A stretch of DNA of 6,779 nucleotides from NCBI GenBank assembly GCA_018830605.1, contig JAHJRZ010000006.1, positions 1 to 6,779 on the forward strand. Reading direction: 5' to 3'. The stretch comes from Patescibacteria group bacterium (GTDB lineage Bacteria > Patescibacteriota > UBA1384 > JAHJRZ01). Shown in pieces: positions 1-5,354 of the stretch. Each line of letters starts with the position of its first letter. Position 1 is the stretch's first letter. The notes beneath the pieces were generated by a model that did no database searches, was not told the origin of the DNA, and saw only the letters and a list, made by a program, of their open reading frames with translations. A program made the translations under genes and the position numbers.

Positions 1-1068
1 AATGCGGGCAGTTCATCGTTAAAGGCGAAATTATTTGACGCCAATCTTAATACTTTGAAATCTTTTGAGATTAACCGCATCGGTGAAATTGGTATGAAGA
101 CACATCAAAAGGCGGCACAAAAGGTGTTGGCTGAGCTTAAAAACGAGGATTTTAAGGTAGTTGGTCATCGCGTGGTCCACGGCGGCGAGAAGTATTTTAA
201 ACTGACCGAGATTACACCCGAGGTAATTCAAGATCTCAAAAATCTCTCAATTTTGGCGCCCCAGCATAATCCACAGGCACTCGAGGTAATTAAAACAATT
301 AAAAATAAAAAGCAGTATGCTCTTTTTGACACTGGTTTTTTTAATGACCTTCCACTTGAAGCCAAGATCTATCCTTTGCCTTACAAATATTACAAAAAAG
401 AAGGAATTAGGCGATTTGGCTTTCACGGAATTTCCCACCAGTATGCGGCGGAGCAGGCGTCAAACCAATTAGGCGAGGACATCTTAAATACTAATTTAAT
501 TACTATTCATCTTGGCGCCGGCTGTTCTGTCGCCGCGATTTCTCAAGGCAAGCCGGTTGATATCTCAATGGGCTTTACCCCCTTGGAAGGGTTGATGATG
601 ATGACGCGCGCAGGCTCAATTGATCCGGGGATTATCTTTTATTTAATGGATGAAAAAAAGATGGCGCCGGAAAAAATCAGGAGAATACTTGAGTTTGAAT
701 CAGGAATTTTGGGAATTTCTGGAATCTCAAGTGATATGAAAGATGTGATGTTTGTCGCTGGAATCAGAATTGAGGATGAGGACGAGAAGTATGTGCCGCC
801 AAAGAGCATTAAGTGCGGGGCTGATGGAGTCAAACGGGCTAATCTCGCGATTGAGGTCTTCTGCCGCACTATCCGCAAGCATGTCGGAGCTTATTGCGCG
901 CTCTTAAATAATAAAGTTAATGCCCTGATTTTTACTGGCGAGATCGGCTATAACTCATCGCTTTTGCGCATCAAAATAACTAAAGACCTGCGTATTAATA
1001 CACTCGTCATTAAACCAAATGAAGAGTTGGCAATCGCGCGAGAAATTAATAAATTGTTAAATGAATAA
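1..1068 (+). CDS. ackA: Acetate kinase, 5' end outside window
   Basis: Acetate kinase makes ATP and acetate from acetyl phosphate and ADP in the cytoplasm. The reading frame is open from base 1 and starts with NAGSSSLK, the N-terminal phosphate motif of the family, so only about six residues are missing; the TTG at 55 is not the start. Further family motifs follow in order: GHRVVHGGE (163-189), APQHNP, FDTGF with its Asp at 328, GIRRFGFHGISH, HLGAG (508-522), DISMGFTPLEG, TRAGSIDPG and a C-terminal NEELAIARE. The 355 visible residues are short for a family of about 400. The stretch between the adenosine motif and NEEL seems about 30 residues shorter than usual. Three ATP-site positions are unusual: HLGAG for HLGNG, MMTR for MGTR and GEIGYN for GGIGEN. 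The end overlaps the next gene by 8 bases, so the two are cotranscribed. The family is certain; the phosphoryl donor is less so. Confidence 0.95.
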   Translation, partial: NAGSSSLKAKLFDANLNTLKSFEINRIGEIGMKTHQKAAQKVLAELKNEDFKVVGHRVVHGGEKYFKLTEITPEVIQDLKNLSILAPQHNPQALEVIKTIKNKKQYALFDTGFFNDLPLEAKIYPLPYKYYKKEGIRRFGFHGISHQYAAEQASNQLGEDILNTNLITIHLGAGCSVAAISQGKPVDISMGFTPLEGLMMMTRAGSIDPGIIFYLMDEKKMAPEKIRRILEFESGILGISGISSDMKDVMFVAGIRIEDEDEKYVPPKSIKCGADGVKRANLAIEVFCRTIRKHVGAYCALLNNKVNALIFTGEIGYNSSLLRIKITKDLRINTLVIKPNEELAIAREINKLLNE

Positions 1069-1639
1069 TGATGTTACCGAAATTCGCTGGCACGGCAGAG
1101 GTGGACAAGGCGTCAAGACCGCCTCTTTTTTGCTGGCTGAAGCGATGATTAATTGCGATGTAGAAGCGCAGGGATTTCCCGAGTACGGCCCGGAGAAGAG
1201 CGGGGCGCCAGTGGCGGCTTATAACCGTATTTCCAAAAAAAGAATTTTAACCCATACTGGCATAAAAAATCCGGATGTGGTTGTTATTCTTGATCCATCG
1301 ATGATTTCCAAAGACAACGATTTTAAAAATCCCCTAAATTCTATTTGGAATACGGGGGTGGCCGAAAAAACAATAATCATTGCCAATCTCCCGCGTGATT
1401 TTCCAGAAAACAATTGCTCTACGGAAAAAATTTATACGATTGATGCGACGAGCATCGCCCGAAAATTAATCGGCAAACCAATTCCCAATACCACACTTAT
1501 CGGCGTATTGATTAAAGTTTTGAAATTAGATTTGAAAACATTAGAGAAATCTTTCCGTTCCCGTTTAGAAAAAAAGCTCCCGCCAAAAATTGTCGACGGC
1601 AATATAAAATGTATTGAAGAAGGATATAATTCGGCATGA
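1061..1639 (+). CDS. porC: 2-oxoacid (pyruvate):ferredoxin oxidoreductase, gamma subunit
   Basis: Gamma subunit of the four-subunit pyruvate:ferredoxin oxidoreductase, which oxidises pyruvate with CoA to acetyl-CoA and CO2 and reduces ferredoxin. The 192-residue protein opens with IRWHGRGGQG (residues 8-17), the hallmark of the gamma domain, followed by GFPEYGPEKSGAPV (38-51) and a conserved PDVVVILDP stretch. In homodimeric enzymes this is an internal domain associated with CoA binding. ATG at 1061 overlaps the ackA stop by 8 bases and puts the GRGGQG motif at the usual distance from the N-terminus. No strong Shine-Dalgarno is seen, so translational coupling is likely. Its stop overlaps the delta start as ATGA. 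The exact 2-oxoacid cannot be read from this subunit; pyruvate is inferred from the ackA neighbour. Length and motifs look complete. Confidence 0.95.
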   Translation: MNNDVTEIRWHGRGGQGVKTASFLLAEAMINCDVEAQGFPEYGPEKSGAPVAAYNRISKKRILTHTGIKNPDVVVILDPSMISKDNDFKNPLNSIWNTGVAEKTIIIANLPRDFPENNCSTEKIYTIDATSIARKLIGKPIPNTTLIGVLIKVLKLDLKTLEKSFRSRLEKKLPPKIVDGNIKCIEEGYNSA

Positions 1640-1911
1640 AAAAAAATAAATATTTTGCCGGAATAATTAAAGATCCTGGTTCAACCCTCAAATACAAGAC
1701 CTATGTCTGGCGGGATGGGCTGAAGCCGAGCTGGATTAAGAAGAATTGCACCAACTGCCTAACTTGTTTTATAAATTGTCCGGACCAGGCAATTAAAGTT
1801 GATAAAGACGGCAATATGGCGGGTCATAATTTAGACTATTGCAAGGGCTGCGGCATCTGCGCTCAAGTCTGCCCCGCCAAACCCAAAGCAATCGTTATGA
1901 AAAAGGAATGA
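1636..1911 (+). CDS. porD: 2-oxoacid (pyruvate):ferredoxin oxidoreductase, delta subunit (2[4Fe-4S])
   Basis: Delta subunit, a small ferredoxin-like protein of 91 residues that relays electrons from the oxidoreductase core to external ferredoxin. It holds two CxxCxxCxxxCP motifs, one with Cys 38, 41, 44 and 48 and one with Cys 69, 72, 75 and 79, which is the pattern for two [4Fe-4S] clusters. The N-terminal part GSTLKYKTYVWRDGLKP (15-31) matches the PorD lead-in that precedes the first cluster. Translation starts at an ATGA overlap with the gamma stop. A good Shine-Dalgarno, GAAGGA at 1619-1624, lies 11 bases ahead of the ATG. The stop at 1909-1911 falls just before the alpha start. All eight cluster cysteines are present, so it should be functional. 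Confidence 0.95.
   Translation: MKKNKYFAGIIKDPGSTLKYKTYVWRDGLKPSWIKKNCTNCLTCFINCPDQAIKVDKDGNMAGHNLDYCKGCGICAQVCPAKPKAIVMKKE
1903..1907 (+). promoter_or_regulatory. Shine-Dalgarno that decides the alpha start
   Basis: AAGGA lies 6 bases ahead of ATG 1914, the usual distance, but touches the other in-frame ATG at 1908. The start at 1914 (MKRVAL) is therefore preferred over 1908 (MTMKRVAL) and over a far upstream in-frame ATG at 1839, which would translate the delta cluster region in the wrong frame. The site sits inside the last codons of delta, so alpha and delta are probably translationally coupled. Confidence 0.75.
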
Positions 1912-1913
1912 CC

Positions 1914-3083
1914 ATGAAAAGAGTAGCATTAACGGGTAACGAGGCGATGGCGCTGGCAATGAGACAGGCGAAACCTGATGTTTTTATCGGTTATCCGATT
2001 ACTCCGGCTTCGGATATTTTGAGCGCCATCGCCAAGTATGTAGCTAATGGCGAGATGGAAGCTGAATTTATGACGCCCGAATCTGAACACTCGGTCGCTT
2101 CAGCTCTCTTTGGCGCTTCATCTGCCGGGGCCAGGTCTTTTACCTGCACCGCTTCACAGGGGTTGGCCCTAATGCACGAGGTTCTGCATATTATTTCTGG
2201 CGCCCGTCTGCCGATCGTGATTAGTTCATCTTCCCGTTCTCTTTCCTCTCCTATCAACGTTCATGGTGATCATGCTGATTTTATGGATATGCGCGATGCT
2301 TCTTTTATCCAAATCTTTTCGGAAAATTCACAGGATTCATATGATAATTTTTTGCAGGGAGTTAAGATTGCTGAATCGGTTCGTCTGCCGGCTATCATCT
2401 CCAGCGACGGCTTTATCACCTCCCATAATCTTGAGCCGGTTGAAGTCTTGAAGGATGATGAGGCATATGATTTTGTCGGCGAATTCAAACCTGCATATTC
2501 AATCTTGGATATTCAAAACCCCATCACCATCAATCCCCTCTCTCTGCCTGATTCTTTTATGGAGATAAAAAAAAGCCAATCTGACGCCATGGCTTTTGCC
2601 AAAAAAGAAATTATCAAAACAGCAAAAGAATATCAAAAATTATCTGGCCGCGAATATGGATTTTTCCGGCCTTACAAACTCAAGGACGCAGAAATTGCCA
2701 TTGTGGTGATGGGTTCGACTGCAGAAACAGCCCAATCCGTGATCGACGAATTAAGAAAAAAGGACGTTAAAGCTGGAATTCTGGCATTAAGAGTTTTTCG
2801 ACCTTTTCCCTATCTCAAGATTGCTGAGGCCTTAAAAAATTGTAAAGCAATCTGCATTATGGACCGCTCTGACGGGTTTTCCGGCCACGGCGGGCCGTTA
2901 TTTGTGGAGACGAGCGCCGCTTTGTATGACTTAAAAAACAAACCTAAAATAATCTCGCGTATCTATGGTCTTGGCGGCAGAGAGATTAATGAGGAGATGA
3001 TAAAATCAGTCTTTGAGGATATAAAAAAATTATCGGAAAATAAAAAAGTTGAGAGATATGGATATGTTGGTCTTAAAATCTAA
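1914..3083 (+). CDS. porA: 2-oxoacid (pyruvate):ferredoxin oxidoreductase, alpha subunit
   Basis: Alpha subunit, 389 residues, close to the usual length for archaeal-type PorA. It carries the substrate-side pyrimidine-binding domain for thiamine diphosphate and a C-terminal transketolase-like domain. Conserved stretches are TGNEAMALAM (7-16), YPITP (27-31), ESEHSVASA (56-64), the SQGLALMHE segment (81-89), and RSLSSPINVHGDHAD (108-122), followed by the MRDASFIQIFSEN type of stretch found in pyruvate-type enzymes. The C-terminal half contains IVVMGSTAETA and the conserved RVFRPFP. It pairs with the beta subunit downstream to form the active site. The stop codon is part of an AT-rich repeat (CTTAAAATCTAA) that continues into the spacer. 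The SRSLSSPIN and HGDHAD signatures favour pyruvate over 2-oxoglutarate; valine-type oxidoreductases are close relatives and are not fully excluded. Confidence 0.95.
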   Translation: MKRVALTGNEAMALAMRQAKPDVFIGYPITPASDILSAIAKYVANGEMEAEFMTPESEHSVASALFGASSAGARSFTCTASQGLALMHEVLHIISGARLPIVISSSSRSLSSPINVHGDHADFMDMRDASFIQIFSENSQDSYDNFLQGVKIAESVRLPAIISSDGFITSHNLEPVEVLKDDEAYDFVGEFKPAYSILDIQNPITINPLSLPDSFMEIKKSQSDAMAFAKKEIIKTAKEYQKLSGREYGFFRPYKLKDAEIAIVVMGSTAETAQSVIDELRKKDVKAGILALRVFRPFPYLKIAEALKNCKAICIMDRSDGFSGHGGPLFVETSAALYDLKNKPKIISRIYGLGGREINEEMIKSVFEDIKKLSENKKVERYGYVGLKI

Positions 3084-3167
3084 AATGTTAAATCTAAAAT
3101 CTAAAATTCACATTTAAAATTTCAAATTTGATTTTTACATTTTACATTTTAATTTTTAAATTGAAAT
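3072..3167. repeat. AT-rich repeat and imperfect hairpin between porA and porB
   Basis: The spacer is almost wholly A+T and is made of CTAAAATCTAAAAT-like units (for example 3094-3107). Bases 3091-3106 can pair with 3133-3148 at 14 of 16 positions, leaving a 26-base loop. The repeat begins inside the last codons of porA and runs up to the porB ATG, so porB has no visible Shine-Dalgarno. The 14-base core recurs exactly inside leuS at 6216-6229. It may be a processing or stability element, or a spreading simple repeat; the sequence does not decide. No GC-rich stem followed by a T run is present, so it is not a canonical terminator. Confidence 0.7.
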
Positions 3168-4178
3168 ATGGATTTGCATAAATTAGCTAAAATTGAGCCC
3201 AAATTTGTCTCTGGCCACCGCTTGTGCTCCGGCTGCGGCGCGGGAATTGTGGTTAATCAGGCGATGCTCGCCGCAGGTTTAGAGAATATCGTCGTCATTA
3301 ATGCCACAGGTTGTTTAGAAGTGACAACCACTATTTATCCGCAGACCGCCTGGAATGTTCCCTGGATCCATTGTGCTTTGGAAAATGCGGCCTCGACCGC
3401 GGCTGGAGTCGAAACAGCTTATAAAGCCCTGAAAAAGAAAGGGCGACTCCCCGGTCAAAAAGGGGATCTCTCGTTGTCGGCGACTCCTCGAGATGACCCC
3501 GGCGGGGTCAAATTCATCGTCTTTGCGGGTGATGGCGGCACTTACGATATTGGTTTGCAGGCACTCTCCGGAATGCTGGAGCGAGGCCACAATGTTTTAT
3601 ACATTTGCTACAATAATGAGGCCTATATGAATACTGGATATCAGAGATCCGGTGCCACCCCTCTGCATGCCGAGACCACAACCAGGCCGTGGGGAAGAGA
3701 TACTCATGGCAATCCGACCAGGCGCAAAAATTTAACCAAGATTGTTGAAGCGCATAAAGTTCCTTTTGTTGCTCAAGCCGCAACCGCCTTTCACCTTGAT
3801 TTTATGCAGAAAGTAAAATTAGGTCTGGCAACTGAAGGCCCGGCTTTTATTGATGTCCTTTCCACGTGCCGATTAGGTTGGGGTCATCCCTCAAATATGG
3901 CTTATGAGTTGTCAAGATTAGCGGTTGAGACATGCTATTGGCCAATTTATGAGATACGCAACGGCCGATTCAGATTAAATTATCGTCCCAAAAATCCAAA
4001 GCCATTAGAGGATTTTTTGCGATACCAAAAACGTTTCGAGCATCTGCTCCTGCCGGAAAATAAAGATGATTTAGAAGAATTAAAAAGAGAAGTAAGTCAA
4101 GAATGGGAGGAATTAATTAAAAGAGAAGATTGTGATAGGGTTTGTCTGCGCGCTTCAAAAACAAATCATCATGCATGA
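3168..4178 (+). CDS. porB: 2-oxoacid (pyruvate):ferredoxin oxidoreductase, beta subunit
   Basis: Beta subunit, 336 residues. It binds the diphosphate of thiamine diphosphate and a [4Fe-4S] cluster. Likely cluster cysteines are Cys20 and Cys23 (RLCSGCG), Cys49 (ATGCLEV) and Cys234 (STCRLGW). The thiamine/Mg motif is GDGGTYDIGLQALSGM (121-136) with the linked NNEAYMNTGYQRSG (149-162); many relatives have Asp where this has Asn149. The C-terminal part keeps RLAVETCYWPIYE, typical of PorB. Between AYKALKKKG and KFIVFAGDGG lie about 20 extra residues (93-113) that the Pyrococcus protein, as I recall it, lacks. They are encoded by a palindromic repeat listed separately and lie just before the thiamine motif. 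ATG 3168 fits the usual family N-terminus. No Shine-Dalgarno is seen. Probably transcribed with the upstream genes across the AT-rich spacer. Confidence 0.95.
   Translation: MDLHKLAKIEPKFVSGHRLCSGCGAGIVVNQAMLAAGLENIVVINATGCLEVTTTIYPQTAWNVPWIHCALENAASTAAGVETAYKALKKKGRLPGQKGDLSLSATPRDDPGGVKFIVFAGDGGTYDIGLQALSGMLERGHNVLYICYNNEAYMNTGYQRSGATPLHAETTTRPWGRDTHGNPTRRKNLTKIVEAHKVPFVAQAATAFHLDFMQKVKLGLATEGPAFIDVLSTCRLGWGHPSNMAYELSRLAVETCYWPIYEIRNGRFRLNYRPKNPKPLEDFLRYQKRFEHLLLPENKDDLEELKREVSQEWEELIKREDCDRVCLRASKTNHHA
3444..3509. repeat. Palindromic repeat inserted in frame in porB
   Basis: Sixty-six bases (22 codons) that relatives of PorB seem to lack contain nested inverted repeats: TCCCC 3448-3452 with GGGGA 3462-3466; ATCTC 3466-3470 with GAGAT 3490-3494, which shares one base with the first stem; and a perfect hairpin GACCCC 3495-3500 with GGGGTC 3504-3509. 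The composition is more GC-rich than the surrounding gene. The stretch GACTCCTCGAGATGAC (3482-3497) matches 13 of 16 bases of the 3' end of the palindromic element in leuS (6113-6128) and is read in the same frame (TPRDD here, APRND there). The exact boundaries are an estimate. Confidence 0.6.
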
Positions 4179-4184
4179 CAAGCT

Positions 4185-4310
4185 AATCTCAAATCAAAAA
4201 TCACAAATATCAAATGAAATGTCAAAGCAAAAAATAATAAATTCATAATTTTGGCATTTGATATTTAAGTTTTTATTTGAGATTTGATATTTTTTATTTG
4301 ATATTCGTCT
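4185..4310. repeat. Long AT-rich imperfect hairpin after porB
   Basis: Units of the type AATATCAAAT and AATCTCAAAT recur on both strands. A perfect 12-base inverted repeat pairs 4205-4216 with 4255-4266, and an outer 10-base one pairs 4185-4194 with 4275-4284. Together they form an interrupted stem of about 30 base pairs with a 38-base loop. Two further right-arm units follow to 4310. It lies directly behind the porB stop at 4178 and before the next promoter. It could mark the 3' end of the operon mRNA, but it lacks the GC stem and T run of an intrinsic terminator. Confidence 0.7.
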
Positions 4311-4325
4311 ATGTTTGTTCTGATG

Positions 4326-4354
4326 TTGCATCTTTTTAATAGCTAATCTATAAT
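4326..4354 (+). promoter_or_regulatory. Sigma-70-type promoter for the small membrane protein
   Basis: TTGCAT at 4326-4331 and TATAAT at 4349-4354 are separated by exactly 17 bases. Transcription would start near 4361, giving a short leader before the ATG at 4388. The placement just downstream of the AT-rich hairpin suggests an independent transcription unit, which may also include the following tRNA. Confidence 0.7.
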
Positions 4355-4387
4355 AAAATTAATATTATATTAAAAAAGGATTTCATC

Positions 4388-4519
4388 ATGACTTGGTACT
4401 GGTGGCTGATTATTGTTGTCGCTATTATCATTGTCGCTTGGCTGATCGTCTCAATGACCAAGAAAAAGAGCGGCGAGGGTGAAGATCGGGGGCCACAAGG
4501 ACCGCAGGCCTCGGTTTAA
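4388..4519 (+). CDS. Small single-pass membrane protein, 43 residues, unknown function
   Basis: I do not recognise this protein. It has 43 residues: a very hydrophobic, tryptophan-rich segment at residues 3-21 (WYWWLIIVV, then AIIIVAWLIV), a basic KKK at 25-27, and a hydrophilic tail rich in Gly, Glu, Pro and Gln. The basic residues after the segment suggest N-terminus out and tail in the cytoplasm. That it is a real gene is supported by a 17-base-spaced promoter (4326-4354) and an AAGGA Shine-Dalgarno (4376-4380) 7 bases ahead of the ATG, one of the best translation signals in the window. There is no cleavable signal-peptide pattern and no catalytic motif. It could be a small membrane regulator or a subunit of a larger complex; nothing here decides. 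Confidence 0.75.
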   Translation: MTWYWWLIIVVAIIIVAWLIVSMTKKKSGEGEDRGPQGPQASV

Positions 4520-4607
4520 CATTAAACTAATAACTCGCGAATAATCGACGAATAACTCACAAATGATTTATTTTGTTTAGTTTGATGGCAGTTTTTAAGT
4601 TGATCAC

Positions 4608-4681
4608 GGGGTATTAGCTCAGTTGGCTAGAGCGTCTCGATGGCATCGAGAAGGCCGCCGGTTCAAATCCGGCATACTCCA
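4608..4681 (+). tRNA. tRNA-Ala (anticodon GGC)
   Basis: A complete cloverleaf. The acceptor stem 4608-4614 pairs with 4674-4680 and includes a G3-U70 wobble, the main identity element of alanine tRNA. D stem GCTC/GAGC, anticodon stem 4635-4639 with 4647-4651, anticodon GGC at 4642-4644 with the A32/U38 loop bases typical of tRNA-Ala(GGC), T stem GCCGG/CCGGC, T loop TTCAAAT, and discriminator A at 4681. It reads GCC codons. CCA is not encoded and must be added after transcription. The 88 bases ahead of it (4520-4607) show no convincing promoter, so it may be transcribed from 4326. Confidence 0.97.
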
Positions 4682-4696
4682 AAAATTTTCGTGCTA

Positions 4697-4725
4697 TTGA
4701 CAGATTTTAAGGGGTATGATATAAT
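4697..4725 (+). promoter_or_regulatory. Consensus sigma-70 promoter for a non-coding RNA
   Basis: TTGACA at 4697-4702 and TATAAT at 4720-4725, both perfect consensus hexamers, with the optimal 17-base spacer. Transcription should start near 4732. A full-consensus promoter directly ahead of a structured, apparently non-coding region points to a highly expressed stable RNA. Confidence 0.9.
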
Positions 4726-4731
4726 GCTAAT

Positions 4732-5214
4732 TGTAAAAATTAGGGCTTGATATCAGAGATAATGTGTGATATTATCTTTAATATCAGGTCTTAAACAAAA
4801 TACCTTCAAAGCCCAGGGTTTTGACCTGTACCTTCTCTTCCTATTGGGTGCCAGCTGGCATGAGCGCAAGCTCGGAGAGGGCAAAGGCACTACCCGGGGA
4901 CTGGTGTCTGTGGGTGAACGCCAGGATAAATCTCTTGGACAGTCTCTGCATCTGCGGGGACTGAGTGGTCTCTAGCTCGCGTGAACTTGGGACCATCTCC
5001 AAGAGAATCGCCCACAAATAAGACCAAGTCGAGATCCTGAACGAGGTGAAGAGAATGCCTAGGGCACCGCCTTAGTCAGAGTCTCTACGGATCGCGCGAA
5101 AATACGAACCGAGCGAGAAGCTCAACCCTTCGCTCGGTTCAGCCATCATCATCACATCATTACATCAAGCGGGCTGCAAGTCCCAATCCCCATTCTCATC
5201 GCAGCCCGCTTTTT
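4732..5214 (+). ncRNA. Structured non-coding RNA of unknown family, about 480 nt
   Basis: The start is set by the consensus promoter upstream and the end by the intrinsic terminator at 5168-5214. Helices seen by eye: a 12-bp 5' stem 4742-4753/4781-4792 enclosing AGATAAT/ATTATCT; a GNRA hairpin GAGC-GCAA-GCTC near 4863-4874; an 8-bp stem 4909-4916/5009-5016 and a 9-bp stem 4931-4939/4998-5006, which enclose two similar hairpins (4940-4946/4957-4963 and 4966-4972/4989-4995) in a three-way junction; and an 11-bp hairpin 5106-5116/5130-5140. A CAT-rich, probably unpaired linker (5143-5166) precedes the terminator. I found no rnpB core (GAGGAAAGTCC, ACAGAA), no tmRNA tRNA-like ends or tag, and no SRP GGAAGGAAGCAG-type loop, and the length is too great for 6S. 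The only sizeable frame (4766-4975) lacks a Shine-Dalgarno and resembles no protein I know. The role is unknown. Confidence 0.8.
5168..5214 (+). terminator. Intrinsic terminator of the non-coding RNA
   Basis: A perfect 10-bp GC-rich inverted repeat pairs AGCGGGCTGC (5168-5177) with GCAGCCCGCT (5201-5210), with a 23-base loop, and ends in a run of five T (5210-5214). The loop is longer than usual. It closes the unit that starts at the 4697 promoter and would insulate leuS from it. Confidence 0.9.
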
Positions 5215-5246
5215 AAATCTATTTGGCAAGCAGTGACAAGAGATTA

Positions 5247-5313
5247 ACCCCTAACGAAGCCCGCACTGAAAGTAGAGGACGGAGTCCCTTTTTCAGTAAG
5301 GGCGAAGTGGGGT
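5247..5313. repeat. Imperfect hairpin upstream of leuS
   Basis: Nested complementary blocks share one axis: ACCCC 5247-5251 with GGGGT 5309-5313, GCCC 5259-5262 with GGGC 5300-5303, ACTGAAA 5265-5271 with TTTCAGT 5291-5297, and GGAC 5277-5280 with GTCC 5284-5287. It lies between the terminator and the likely leuS promoter, so it would not be part of an mRNA started there. T-box signatures are absent. It may be another palindromic repeat of this genome or an RNA leader read from farther upstream. Confidence 0.55.
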
Positions 5314-5317
5314 ATAT

Positions 5318-5346
5318 TTGAAAAAAAGAGCCAAAGCTGTTAAAAT
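5318..5346 (+). promoter_or_regulatory. Probable leuS promoter
   Basis: TTGAAA at 5318-5323 and TAAAAT at 5341-5346 with a 17-base spacer. The start of transcription would fall near 5353, only about two bases ahead of the leuS ATG at 5355, giving an essentially leaderless mRNA. This fits the absence of any Shine-Dalgarno before leuS. The hexamers are less than perfect and the region is AT-rich, so chance similarity is possible. Confidence 0.5.
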
Positions 5347-5354
5347 TAATTTAA

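Noticed and set aside
55..57. TTG as the start of acetate kinase
   Set aside because: The frame is open to base 1 and encodes the conserved NAGSSSLK motif upstream of it.
1839..1913. Longer N-terminus for the alpha subunit
   Set aside because: It would read the delta cluster codons out of frame; the family N-terminus and the Shine-Dalgarno fit ATG 1914.
4766..4975. Open frame of 69 codons on the plus strand inside the ncRNA
   Set aside because: It has no Shine-Dalgarno, the product resembles no family I know, and the bases take part in several RNA helices between a promoter and a terminator.
4732..5214. Identification of the RNA as rnpB, tmRNA, SRP RNA or 6S RNA
   Set aside because: The conserved sequence cores of the first three could not be found on either strand by eye, and the length is too great for 6S; a covariance search could still overturn this.
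5221..5354. T-box leader for leuS
   Set aside because: There is no T-box bulge consensus (TGGNACC type), no specifier loop and no antiterminator pair; the predicted promoter lies after the hairpin.
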